Positions 9,425 through 21,928 of a stretch of 64,000 bases of DNA are shown piece by piece. Position numbers and translations under genes: made by a program. Each line of letters opens with the position of its first letter. The first letter of the stretch is position 1. Location: the NCBI GenBank assembly GCA_036250195.1, contig JAVHZZ010000003.1:22349573-22413572 (forward strand), in the 5' to 3' direction. The DNA is from Mixophyes australis. Its lineage: Eukaryota > Chordata > Amphibia > Anura > Limnodynastidae. The notes below the pieces were generated by a model that worked only from the letters and a program-made list of their open reading frames with translations, ran no database searches and was not told the origin of the DNA.

Positions 9425-9790
9425 CTAAAGTGAAATAAACTGAGATAACACTGCAGAGTCACAGAGGCCTCAGGTGAGGATAATGGTTTATGCAGATTGT
9501 TCTATTGTGTGTCAGCTGCCTGAAATAAATGGCATCTGATCGTTACTACTCGTCCTGCAACACAGGAACCTTTATCTCTGGGTGTTATCTCCAGGTTATT
9601 ATTCCTCATATCGTGCTCCATGTATATACATCACCTATAGTACAGTATATAGACTGGAGATTCATTGTATGTTTTTAATACTAGTCAGTCTTTTATATCA
9701 CTGCCAGCCTTTACTCTGAGGACATTCTCACAGATCTCCTTACCCATCCAGACGTCCGCGCTTATCTTCAACAAAGTCTACAGTCAGGTC
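9425..9790. other. Left flank of the giant array, unassigned
   Basis: Single-copy-looking AT-rich sequence with no recognisable gene. The last bases before the array are 'agtctacagtcaggtccc'; the 4-bp periodicity starts abruptly at 9791. Confidence 0.4.
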
Positions 9791-10779
9791 CCACCGTCCG
9801 TCCGTCCGTCCTTCCATCCGTCCGTCCGTCCGTCCATCCGTCCAACAGTCCATCCGTTCTTCCTTCCATCCATCGTCCGTCCTTCCGTCCGTCCGTCTGT
9901 CCCCCCATCCGTCCGCACGTCCCTCTGTCCGTCCGCCCGTCCTTCCGTCCTCCCGACCGTCCGATCGTCCTTCCATCCGTCCTTCCGACCGTCCATCCAT
10001 GCGTCCTTGCGTCCGTCCGTCCTTCCATCCGTCCATCCGACCGGCCTTCCAATCGTCCATCCATCCCTCCATCAGTCCATCTGTCCGTCCTTCCATCAGT
10101 CCATCTGTCCGTCCTTCCATCCGTCCATCCATCAGTCCATCCGTCCATCCGCCCAACCGTCCGTCCTTTCGTCAGTCCTTTCATCCGTCCATCCATCCGT
10201 CCTTCCGTCCGTCCAACCGTCAGTCCAAGCGTCCATCCATCCGTCCAACCGTCCACCAGTCCATCTGTCCTTCCTTCCGTCCATCCGTCCGTCCGTCCAT
10301 CCGTACGTCCGTCCTTCCATCCGTCCGTCCAACCGTCCATCTGTCCGTCCATCTGTCCGTCCATCCGTCTTACCTTCCATTTCTCCATCCATCCTTCCGT
10401 CCGTACTTCCATCTGTCCGTCCGTCCGACCGTCCTTCCGTCCGTCCTTCCGACCATCCATCCGTCCTACCGTCCGTCCTTCCATCCGTCCGTCCGACCGT
10501 CCTTCCATCAGTCCATCTGTCCGTCCTTCCATCCGTCCATCAGTCCATCTGTCCGTCCTTCCATCCGTCCATCCATCAGTCCAACCGTCCATCCGCCCAA
10601 CCATCCGTCCTTCCGTCAGTCCTTCCATCCGTCCGTCCTTCCATCCGTCCATCCATCCGTCCTTCCGTCCGTCCAACCGAACGTCCAACTGTCCATCTGT
10701 CCGTCCGTCCATCCTTGCGTCCGTCCGTCCATCCTTCCGCCCATCCGTCCATCCGCCCGTCCGACCAACCGTCCTTCCA

Positions 10780-12259
10780 TCCGTCCATCAGTCTATCTGT
10801 CCGTCCTTCCATCCGTCCATCAGTCCATCTGTCTGTCCTTCCATCCGTCCATCCATCAGTCCAACCGTCCATCCGCCCAACCATCCGTCCTTCCGTCAGT
10901 CCTTCCATCCGTCCGTCCTTCCATCCGTCCATCCATCCGTCCTTCCGTCCGTCCAACCGAACGTCTAACTGTCCATCTGTCCATCCGTCCATCCTTCCGT
11001 CTGTCCGTCCTACCTTCCGACCATCCGCCTGTCCGACCGTCCGTCCGCCCATCCGTCCGACTTTCCGTCCATCCGTCCAACCATCCATCCGTCCAACAGT
11101 CCATCCGTCCTTCCTTTCGTCCATCCGTCCATCCTTCTGTCCGTCCATCCGTCCATCCGTCCGTCCATCAGTCCATCTGTCCGTCCTTCCATCCGTCCAT
11201 CCATCAGTCCATCCGTCCATCTGCCCAACCGTCCGTCCTTCCGTCCGTCCTTCCATCCGTCCCTCCATCCGTCTGTCCTTCCATCCATCCGTCCGTCCAA
11301 GCGTCCATCTGTCCGTCCATCCGTCTTACCTTCCATTTCTCCATCCATCCATCCTTCCGTCCGTACTTCCATCTGTCCGTCTGTCCGACCGTCCGTCCTT
11401 CCATCTGTCCGTCCGACCGTCCTTCCATCCGTCCGTCCTTCCATCTGTCCGTCTGACCGTCCTTCCGTCCGTCCATCTGTCCATCTGTCCGTCCTTCCAT
11501 CAGTCCATCTGTCCGTCCTTCCATCCGTCCATCCATTAGTCCATCCCTCCATCTGACCAACCGTCCGTCCTTTCGTCAGTCCTTCCATCCGTCCGTCCTT
11601 CCATCCGTCCATCCATCCGTCCTTCCGTCCGTCCAACCGTCCGTCCAACCGTCCATCCGTCTTACCTTCCATTTCTCCATCCATCCATCCTTCCGTCCGT
11701 ACTTCCATCTGTCCGTCCGTCCGACCGTCCTTCCGTCCGTCCTTCCGACCATCCATCCGTCCTACCGTCCGTCCTTCCATCCGTCCGTCCGTCCTTCCAT
11801 CCGTCCATCAGTCCATCTGTCCGTCCTTCCATCCGTCCATCAGTCCATCTGTCCGTCCTTCCATCCGTCCATCCATCAGTCCAACCGTCCATCCGCCCAA
11901 CCATCCGTCCTTCCGTCAGTACTTCCATCCGTCCGTCCTTCCATCCGTCCATCCATCCGTCCTTCCGTCCGTCCAACCGAACGTCCAACTGTCCATCTGT
12001 CCGTCCGTCCATCCTTGCGTCCGTCCGTCCTACCGTCCATCCTTCCGTCCTTCCGCCCATCCGTGCATCCGCCCGTCCGACCAACCGTCCTTCCATCCGT
12101 CCACCAGTCTATCTGTCCGTCCTTCCATCCGTCCATCCGTCCATCCATCAGTCCAACCGTCCATCCGCCCAACCATCCGTCCTTCCGTCCATCCTTGCGT
12201 CCGTCCGTCCATCCTTCCACCCATCCGTCCATCCGCCCGTCCGACCAACCGTCCTTCCA
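10780..12259 (+). repeat. 1,480-bp higher-order unit, first copy
   Basis: Variant patterns in this part of the array recur 1,480 bp downstream. Three independent - strand open stretches with identical deduced residues show the same displacement: 10856-11104 and 12336-12584; 11204-11560 and 12684-13040; and the high-coordinate ends at 11268 and 12748. Boundaries are approximate, set where the displacement holds. The lack of visible differences over hundreds of bases implies a recent duplication or gene conversion. Confidence 0.8.
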
Positions 12260-13700
12260 TCCGTCCATCAGTCTATCTGTCCGTCCTTCCATCCGTCCAT
12301 CAGTCCATCTGTCTGTCCTTCCATCCGTCCATCCATCAGTCCAACCGTCCATCCGCCCAACCATCCGTCCTTCCGTCAGTCCTTCCATCCGTCCGTCCTT
12401 CCATCCGTCCATCCATCCGTCCTTCCGTCCGTCCAACCGAACGTCTAACTGTCCATCTGTCCATCCGTCCATCCTTCCGTCTGTCCGTCCTACCTTCCGA
12501 CCATCCGCCTGTCCGACCGTCCGTCCGCCCATCCGTCCGACTTTCCGTCCATCCGTCCAACCATCCATCCGTCCAACAGTCCATCCGTCCTTCCTTTCGT
12601 CCATCCGTCCATCCTTCTGTCCGTCCATCCGTCCATCCGTCCGTCCATCAGTCCATCTGTCCGTCCTTCCATCCGTCCATCCATCAGTCCATCCGTCCAT
12701 CTGCCCAACCGTCCGTCCTTCCGTCCGTCCTTCCATCCGTCCCTCCATCCGTCTGTCCTTCCATCCATCCGTCCGTCCAAGCGTCCATCTGTCCGTCCAT
12801 CCGTCTTACCTTCCATTTCTCCATCCATCCATCCTTCCGTCCGTACTTCCATCTGTCCGTCTGTCCGACCGTCCGTCCTTCCATCTGTCCGTCCGACCGT
12901 CCTTCCATCCGTCCGTCCTTCCATCTGTCCGTCTGACCGTCCTTCCGTCCGTCCATCTGTCCATCTGTCCGTCCTTCCATCAGTCCATCTGTCCGTCCTT
13001 CCATCCGTCCATCCATTAGTCCATCCCTCCATCTGACCAACCGTCCGTCCTTTCGTCAGTCCTTCCATCCGTCCGTCCTTCCATCCGTCCATCCATCCGT
13101 CCTTCCGTCCGTCCAACCGTCCGTCCAACCGTCCATCCGTCTTACCTTCCATTTCTCCATCCATCCATCCTTCCGTCCGTACTTCCATCTGTCCGACCGT
13201 CCTTCCGTCCGTCCTTCCGACCATCCATCCGTCCTACCGTCCGTCCTTCCATCCGTCCGTCCGTCCTTCCATCCGTCCATCAGTCCATCTGTCCGTCCTT
13301 CCATCCGTCCATCAGTCCATCTGTCCGTCCTTCCATCCGTCCATCCATCAGTCCAACCGTCCATCCGCCCAACCATCCGTCCTTCCGTCAGTACTTCCAT
13401 CCGTCCGTCCTTCCATCCGTCCATCCATCCGTCCTTCCGTCCGTCCAACCGAACGTCCAACTGTCCATCTGTCCGTCCGTCCATCCTTGCGTCCGTCCGT
13501 CCTACCGTCCATCCTTCCGTCCTTCCGCCCATCCGTGCATCCGCCCGTCCGACCAACCGTCCTTCCATCCGTCCACCAGTCTATCTGTCCGTCCTTCCAT
13601 CCGTCCATCCGTCCATCCATCAGTCCAACCGTCCATCCGCCCAACCATCCGTCCTTCCGTCAGTCCTTCCATCCGTCCGTCCTTCCATCCGTCCATCCAT
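12260..13700 (+). repeat. 1,480-bp higher-order unit, second copy
   Basis: Tandem partner of 10780-12259. Identity is maintained to about 13,190; beyond that the displacement drops to about 1,444 and then changes again, showing short internal deletions in this copy. Orientation is the same as the first copy. Confidence 0.75.
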
Positions 13701-16700
13701 ATGTCCTTCCGTCCGTCCAACCGAACGTCCAACTGTCCATCTGTCCATCCGTCCATCCTTCCGTCTGTCCGTCCTACCGTCCGTCCTTCCGACCATCCGC
13801 CCGTCCGACCGTCCGTCCGCCCATCCGTCCTTCCGTCCGACTTTCCGTCCATCCGTCCAACCATCCATCCGTCCAACAGTCCATCCGTCCTTCCTTTCGT
13901 CCATCCGTCCATCCTTCCGTCCGTCCATCCGTCCGTCCATCAGTCCATCTGTCCGTCCTTCCATCCGTCCATCCATCAGTCCATCCGTCCATTTGCCCAA
14001 CCGTCCGTCCTTCCGTCCGTCCTTCCATCCGTCCCTCCATCCGTCTGTCCTTCCATCCATCCATCCGTCCGTCCAAGCGTCCATCTGTCCGTCCATCCGT
14101 CTTACCTTCTATTTCTCCATCCATCCATCCTTCCGTCCGTACTTCCATCTGTCCGTCTGTCCGACCGTCCTTCCGTCCGTCCTTCCGACCACCCATCCGT
14201 CCTTCCGTCCGTCCTTCCATCTGTCCGTCCGACCGTCCTTCCATCCGTCCATCTGTCCATCTGTCCATCTGTCCGTCCTTCCATCAGTCCATCTGTCCGT
14301 CCTTCCATCCGTCCATCCATTATTCCATCCCTCCATTCGACCAACCGTCCGTCCGTCCTTTCGTCAGTCCTTCCATCCGTCCGTCCTTCCATCCGTCCAT
14401 CCATCCGTCCAACCGTCCATCCGTCCGTCCATCCTTCCTTCCGTCCGTCCGTCCTACCGTCCGTCTGTCCTTCCGCCCATCCGTCCATCCGACCGTCCGT
14501 CCGCCCATCCGTCCTTCCGTCCGACTTTCCGTCCATCCGTCCAACCGTTCATCCATTCAACAGTCCATCCGTCCTTCCATCCGTCCATCCTTCCGTCAGT
14601 CCATCCGTCCGAACGTCCGTCCATCCGTCAGTCCATCTGTCTGTCCTTCCATCCATCCATCAGTCCATTTGTCCGTCCTTCCATCCGTCCATCCGCCCAA
14701 CCGTCCGTCCTTCCATCCGTCCCTCCATCCGTCTGTCCTTTTATCCAACCATCCTTCCATCCTTCTGTCCTTCCGTCCTTCCGCCCATCCGTCCATCTGC
14801 CCGTCCGACCATCCGTCCTTTTGTCCGTCCGTCCTTCCATCCGTCTGTCCGACCGTCCTTCCGACCGTCCATCCATCTGTCCGTCCTTCCATCCGTCCAT
14901 CAGTCCATCTGTCCGTCCTTCCATCGTCCATCCATCAGTCCATCCCTCCATCCGCCCAACCGTCCGTCCTTTCATCAGTCCGTCCATCTGTCCGTCCGAA
15001 CGTCCGTCCATCCGTCCGTCCATCAGTCCATCTGTCTGTCCTTCCATCCGTCCCTCCATCCGTCTGTCCTACCATCCGTCCATCCTTCCATCCATCCGTC
15101 CGTCTGCCCGTCCGTCCTTACTTCATCCGCCCGTCTTTCCGTCCTTCCGCCCATCCGTCCGTCTGACCGTCCGTCCTTCCGTCCGTCCTTCCGTCCTTCC
15201 ATCCGTCCGTCCTTCCGACCGTCCATCCATCAGTCCATCTGTCCGTCCTTCCATCCGTCCATCAATCCATCTGTCCGTCCTTCCATCCGTCCATCCATCA
15301 GTCCATCCCTCCATCCGCCCAACCGTCCATCCTTTCGTCAGTCCTTCCATCCGTCCGTCCTTCCATCCGTCCATCCATCCATCCTTCCGTCCGTCCAACC
15401 GTCTGTCCAAGCGTCCATCCGTCCGTCCGTCCATCAGTCCAACCGTCCACCAGTCCATCTGTCCTTCCTTCCGTCCATCCGTCCGTCTTTCCGTCTGTCC
15501 AACCGTCCGTCCAAGCGTCCATCCGTCCGTCTGTCCATCAGTCTAACCGTCCACCAGTCCATCTGTCCTTCCTTCCATCCATCCGTCCGTCAAACAGTCC
15601 ATCCGTCCTTCCTTCCGTCCAACCGTCCATCCGTCCAACAGTCCATCCGTCCTTCCATCCGTCCATCCTTCCGTCAGTCCATCCGTCCGTCCATCAGTCC
15701 ATCTGTCTGTCCTTCCATCTGTCCATTAGTCCATTTTTCCGTCCTTCCATCCGTCAGTCCATCCGTCCATCCGCCCAACCGTCCATCCTTTCGTCCGTCC
15801 TTCCATCCGTCCCTCCATCCGTCCGTCCTTCCATCCGCCCATCCGTCCATCTGCCCGTCCGACCTTCCGTCCTTCCGTCCGTCCTTCCATCCGTCCGTCC
15901 TTCCGACCGTCCATCCATCCGTCCATGAGTCCATCTGTCCGTCCTTCCATCCGTCCATCAGTCCATCTGTCCGTCTTTCCATCCGTCCATCCATCAGTCC
16001 ATCCCTCCATCCGCCCAACCGTCCGTCCTTTCGTCAGTCTTTCCATCCGTCCGTCCTTCCATCCGTCCATCCGTCCGTCCTTCCGTCCGTCCAACCGTCC
16101 GTCCAAGCGTCCATCCGTCCGTCTGTCCGTCTTTCCATCCTTCCATCCATCAGTCCATCCCTCCATCCGCCCAACGTCCGTCCTTTCGTCAGTCTTTCCA
16201 TCCGTCCGTCCTTCCATCCGTCCATCCATCAGTCCATCCGTCCATCCGCCCAACCGTCCGTCCTTCCATCCGTCCTTCCGTCCTTCCGTCCGTCCAACCG
16301 TCCATCCGTCCGTCCATCCTTCCGACCGTCCGTCCTACCGTCCGTCTGTCCTTCCGCCCATCCGTCCGTCCTTCCGTCTGACCGTCCGTCCGTCCGTCTG
16401 ACCGTCCATCCATTCGTCCTTCCGTCCGTCCATCCATGCATCCTTCCGTCCGTCCGTCCTTCCATCCGTCCGTCCGACCGGCCTTCCGATCGTCCATCCA
16501 TCCGTCCATCAGTCCATCTGTCCGTCCTTCCATCCGTCCATCAGTCCATCTGTCCGTCCTTCCTTTCCGTCCATCCATTAGTCCATTCCTCCATCCGCCC
16601 AACCGTCCGTGCTTTCGTCAGTCCTTCCATCCGTCCATCTGTCCATCCGTCCATCAGTCTAACCGTCCACCAGTCCATCTGTCCTTTCTTCCGTCCATCT

Positions 16701-17205
16701 GTCCGTCCATCCGTCCGTCCATCCGTCCTTCCATCCGTCCGTCCAACCAGCCATCCGACCGTCCAAGCGTCCATCCGTCCATTTGTCCAACAGTCCATCC
16801 ATCCTTCCTTCCGTCCATCTGTCCTTCCTTCCGTCCATCTGTCCGTCCTTCCGTCCGTCCTTCCATCCGTCCGTCCAACCAGCCATCCGACCGTCCAAGC
16901 GTCCATCCGTCCATCCGTCCAACAGTCCATCCGTCCATCCATCAGTCCATCCGTCCATCCACCCAACCGTCCGTCCTTCCATCCGTCCATTATTCCGTCC
17001 TTCCGTCCGTCCAACCGTCCGTCCAAGCGTCCATCCGTCCGTCTGTCCATCAGTCTAACCGTCCACCAGTCCATCTGTCCTTCCTTCCATCCATCCGTCC
17101 GTCAAACAGTCCATCCGTCCTTCCTTCTGTCCAACCGTCCATCCGTCCAACAGTCCATCCGTCCTTCCATCCGTCCATCCTTCCGTCAGTCCATCCGTCC
17201 GTCCA

Positions 17206-18460
17206 TCAGTCCATCTGTCTTTCCTTCCATCCGTCCATTAGTCTATTTGTCCGTCCTTCCATCCGTCCATCCATCCGTCCGTCCGACTGCCCGTCTGTCT
17301 GTCCTTCCGTCCGTCCGTCCTTCCGCCCATCTGCCCGTCCGACCGTCCGTCCGTCCTTCCATCCGTCCGTCCGACCATCCTTCCGACTGTCCATCCATCC
17401 ATCCATCAGTCCATCTGTCCGTCCTTCCATCCGTCCATCAGTCCATCTGTCCGTCCTTCCATCCGTCCATCCATCAGTCCATCCATCAGTCCATCCCTCC
17501 ATCCGCCCAACCGTCCGTCCTTTCGTCAGTCTTTCCATCCGTCCATCCATCAGTCCATCCTTCCGTCCAACCGTCCGTCCAAGCGTCCATCCGTCCGTCT
17601 GTCCATCAGTCCAACCGTCCACCAGTCCATCTGTCCTTCCTTCTATCCATCCGTCCGTCCGTCCGTCCAAGCGTCCATCCGTCCATCAGTCCATCCGTCT
17701 TTCCTTCCGTCCATCCGTCCGTCCCTCCACCCATCTGCCCATCCGTCCTCTTGTCCGTCCGTCCGCCCGTCTGACCGTCTGACCGTCCGTCCGTCCTTCC
17801 GCCCATCCAACCGTCTGTCCAAGCGTCCATCCATCCGTCCTTCCGTCCGTCCAACCGTCCATCCGTCCGTCCATCCTTCCGTCCGTCCTACCGTCCGTCT
17901 GTCCTTCTTCCCATCCGTCCCGTCCGTCCGTCTGACCGTCCGTCCGTCCGACCGTCCATCCGTCCTTCCGTCCGACCGTCCAAGCGTTCATCCATCCGTC
18001 CTTCCGTGCGTCCAACCGTCCGTCCGTCCATCCTTCCGGCCGTCCTTCCGTCTGTCCTTCCGCCCATCCGCCCATCCGTCCGTCCGCCCATCCGTCCGAC
18101 TTTCCGTTCGTCTGACCGTCCACCTGTCTGTCCGTCCATCCTTCCGTCCGTCCGTCCTACCGTCCGTCTGTCCTTCCGTCCTTCCGCCCATCCGTCTTTC
18201 CGTCCGACTTTCCGTCCATCCGTCCTTCCATCCGTCCATCCTAACGTCCGAACGTCCGTCCATCCGTCCGTCCATAAGTCCATCTGTCTGTCCTTACATC
18301 CGTCCATCAGTCCATTTGTCCGTCCTTCCATCCGTCCAGCCATCAGTCCATCCGTCCATCTGCCCAACGGTCCGTCCTTCCATCCCTCCATCCGTCTGTC
18401 CTTCCATCCGTCCATCCTTCCGTCAGTCCATCCGTCCGTCCATCAGTCCATCTGTCTTTC
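17206..18460 (+). repeat. 1,257-bp higher-order unit, first copy
   Basis: Deduced - strand stretches at 17643-17834 and 18900-19091 are identical, as are the ends at 17670 and 18927 and the + frame ends at 17774 and 19031, all displaced by 1,257 bp. The displacement is not a multiple of 4, so the tetranucleotide phase changes between copies. Boundaries are approximate. Confidence 0.78.
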
Positions 18461-19720
18461 CTTCCATCCGTCCATTAGTCTATTTGTCCGTCCTTCCATC
18501 CGTCCATCCATCCGACTGCCCGTCTGTCTGTCCTTCCGTCCGTCCTTCCGTCCGTCCGTCCTTCCGTCCGTCCGTCCTTCCGCCCATCTGCCCGTCCGAC
18601 CGTCCGTCCGTCCTTCCATCCGTCCGTCCGACCATCCTTCCGACTGTCCATCCATCCATCCATCAGTCCATCTGTCCGTCCTTCCATCCGTCCATCAGTC
18701 CATCTGTCCGTCCTTCCATCCGTCCATCCATCAGTCCATCCATCAGTCCATCCCTCCATCCGCCCAACCGTCCGTCCTTTCGTCAGTCTTTCCATCCGTC
18801 CATCCATCAGTCCATCCTTCCGTCCAACCGTCCGTCCAAGCGTCCATCCGTCCGTCTGTCCATCAGTCCAACCGTCCACCAGTCCATCTGTCCTTCCTTC
18901 TATCCATCCGTCCGTCCGTCCGTCCAAGCGTCCATCCGTCCATCAGTCCATCCGTCTTTCCTTCCGTCCATCCGTCCGTCCCTCCACCCATCTGCCCATC
19001 CGTCCTCTTGTCCGTCCGTCCGCCCGTCTGACCGTCTGACCGTCCGTCCGTCCTTCCGCCCATCCAACCGTCTGTCCAAGCGTCCATCCATCCGTCCTTC
19101 CGTCCGTCCAACCGTCCGTCCATCCTTCCGTCCGTCCTACCGTCCGTCTGTCCTTCTTCCCATCCGTCCCGTCCGTCCGTCTGACCGTCCGTCCGTCCGA
19201 CCGTCCATCCGTCCTTCCGTCCGACCGTCCAAGCGTCCATCCATCCGTCCTTCCGTGCGTCCAACCGTCCGTCCGTCCATCCTTCCGGCCGTCCTTCCGT
19301 CTGTCCTTCCGCCCATCCGCCCATCCGTCCGTCCGCCCATCCGTCCGACTTTCCGTTCGTCTGACCGTCCACCTGTCTGTCCGTCCATCCTTCCGTCCGT
19401 CCGTCCTACCGTCCGTCTGTCCTTCCGTCCTTCCGCCCATCCGTCTTTCCGTCCGACTTTCCGTCCATCAGTCCATCCGTCCTTCCATCCGTCCATCCTA
19501 ACGTCCGAACGTCCGTCCATCCGTCCGTCCATAAGTCCATCTGTCTGTCCTTACATCCGTCCATCAGTCCATTTGTCCGTCCTTCCATCCGTCCAGCCAT
19601 CAGTCCATCCGTCCATCCGCCCAACGGTCCGTCCTTCCATCCCTCCATCCGTCTGTCCTTCCATCCGTCCATCCATCCGTCCGTCCGACTGCCCGTCCGT
19701 CCGTCCTTCCGTCCGTCCGT
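18461..19720 (+). repeat. 1,257-bp higher-order unit, second copy
   Basis: Direct tandem partner of the preceding unit. Part of this copy (about 19100-19410) is seen again near 24608-24955, including 'cttcttcccatccgtcccgt', so segments of this unit have also moved within the array. Confidence 0.75.
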
Positions 19721-21928
19721 CCTTCCGTCCGTCCGTCCTTCCGTCCGTCCGTCCTTCCGCCCATCTGCCCGTCCGACCGTCCGTCCTTCCATCCGTCCGT
19801 CCGACCATCCTTCCGACTGTCCATCCATCCGTCCATCAGTCCATCTGTCCGTCCTTCCATCCGTCCATTTGTCCGTCCTTCCATCCGTCCAGCCATTAGT
19901 CCATCCGTCCATCCGCCCAACGGTCCGTCCTTCCGTCCGTCCTTCCATCCCTCCATCCGTCTGTCCTTCCATCCGTCCATCCATCCGTGCGTCCGACTGC
20001 CCGTCCGTCCGTCCGTCCTTCCGTCCGTCCTTCCGTCCGTTTGTCCTTCCGCCCATCTGCCCGTCCGACCGCCCGTCCTTCCATCCGTTCGTCCGACCAT
20101 CCTTCCGACTGTCCATCCAACCGTCCATCAGTCCATCTGTCCGTCCTTCCATCCGTCCATCCATCAGTCCATCCCTCCATCCGCCCAACCGTCCGTCCTT
20201 TCGTCAGTCTTTCCATCCGTCCGTCCTTCCATCCGTCCATCCATCAGTCCATCCTTCCGTCCGTCCAACCGTCCGTCTAAGCGTCCATCCGTCCGTCTGT
20301 CCATCAGTCCAACCGTCCACCAGTCCATCTGTCCTTCCTTCTATCCATCCGTCCGTCCGTCCAAGCGTCCATCCGTCCATCAGTCCATCCGTCTTTCCTT
20401 CCGTCCATCCGTCCGTCCCTCCACCCATCTGCCCATCCGTCCTCTTGTCCGTCGGTCTGACCGTCTGACCGTCCGTCCGTCCTTCCGCCCATCCAACCGT
20501 CTGTCCAAGCGTCCATCCATCCGTCCTTCCGTCCGTCCAACCGTCCATCCGTCCATCCTTCCGTCCGTCCTACCGTCCGTCTGTCCTTCTGCCCATCCGT
20601 CCCGTCCGTCCGTCTGACCGTCCGTCCATCCGACCGTCCATCCGTCCTTCCGTTTGACCGTCCAAGCGTCCAGCCATCCGTCCTTCCGTGCGTCCAACCG
20701 TCCGTCCGTCCATCCTTCCGTCTGTCCTTCCGCCCATCCGTCCGTCCGCCCATCCGTCCGACTTTCCGTCCGTCTGACCGTCCACCTGTCTGTCCGTCCA
20801 TCCTTCCGTCCGTCCTACCGTCCGTCTGTCCTTCCGTCCTTCCGCCCATCCGTCTTTCCGTCCGACTTTCCGTCCATCCGTCCATCCGTCCTTCCATCCG
20901 TCCATCCATCCGTCCTAACGTCCGAACGTCCGTCCATCCGTCCGTCCATTAGTCCATCTGTCTGTCCTTACATCCGTCCATCAGTCCATTTGTCCGTCCT
21001 TCCATCCGTCCAGCCATCAGTCCATCCGTCTATCCGCCCAACCGTCCGTCCTTCTGTCCGTCCTTCCATCCGTCCATCCTTCCCTCCGTCCATCCTTCCA
21101 TCCATCCGTCCAACCGACTGCCCGTCCGTCCTTCCTTCCGTCCGTCTGACCGTCCGTCCTTCCGCCCATCCGTCCATCCGCCCGTCCGACCGTCCGTCCG
21201 TCCTTCCATCCTTCCGACCGTCCTTCCGACCGTCCATCCATCCGTCCATCTGTCCGTCCTTCCATCCGTCCATCAGTCCATCTGTCCGTCCTTCCATCCG
21301 TCCATCCATCTGCCCAACCGTCCGTCCTTTCGTCAGTCCTTACATCCGTCCGTCCTTCCATCCGTCCATCCATCCGTCCTTCCGTCCGTCCAACCATCCG
21401 TCCAAGCGTCCATCCGTCCGTCCATCAGTCCAACCGTCCACCAGTCCATCTGTCCTTCCTTCCATCCATCCGTCCTTCCGTCCGTCCAAGCATCCGTCCG
21501 TCCATCCGTCCAACAGTCCATCCGTCCTTCCTTCTGTCCGTCCGTTCGTCCACCCATCTGCCCGTCCGTCCGCTTGTCCGTCCGCCCGTCCGCACGTCCG
21601 TCCGCCCGTCCGCCCGTCCTTCCTTCCGTTCGTCCGTCCGCCTGTCCGACCGTCCATCCGCCCGTCCGTCTTACTTTTCGTCCAACCGTTTAACAGTCCA
21701 TCCGTCCTTCCTTCCGTCCATCCTTCCGTCCATCCGTCCGTCCATCAGTCCATCTGTCCGTCCTTTCATCCGTCCATCTGTCCGTCCTTCCATCCGTCCA
21801 TCCATCAGTCCATCCGTCCATCCATCCATCCTTCCGTCCTTCCATCCATCAGTCCATCCGTCCATCCATCCATCCTTCCGTCCTTCCATCCGTCCATCCT
21901 TCCGTCAGTCTATCCGTCCGTCCGAACG

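Noticed and set aside
9768..10712. Asp-Gly-Arg-Thr-rich proteins on the - strand of the array
   Set aside because: They are the complement of the same simple repeat, so they carry no independent coding evidence.
13701..17774. 1,357-codon open frame (and others of several hundred codons) as a repetitive Pro/Ser/Arg protein gene
   Set aside because: All six frames are open through the array because the 4-bp unit lacks stops. There is no start context, intron signal or non-periodic domain, and the same residues appear in every frame.
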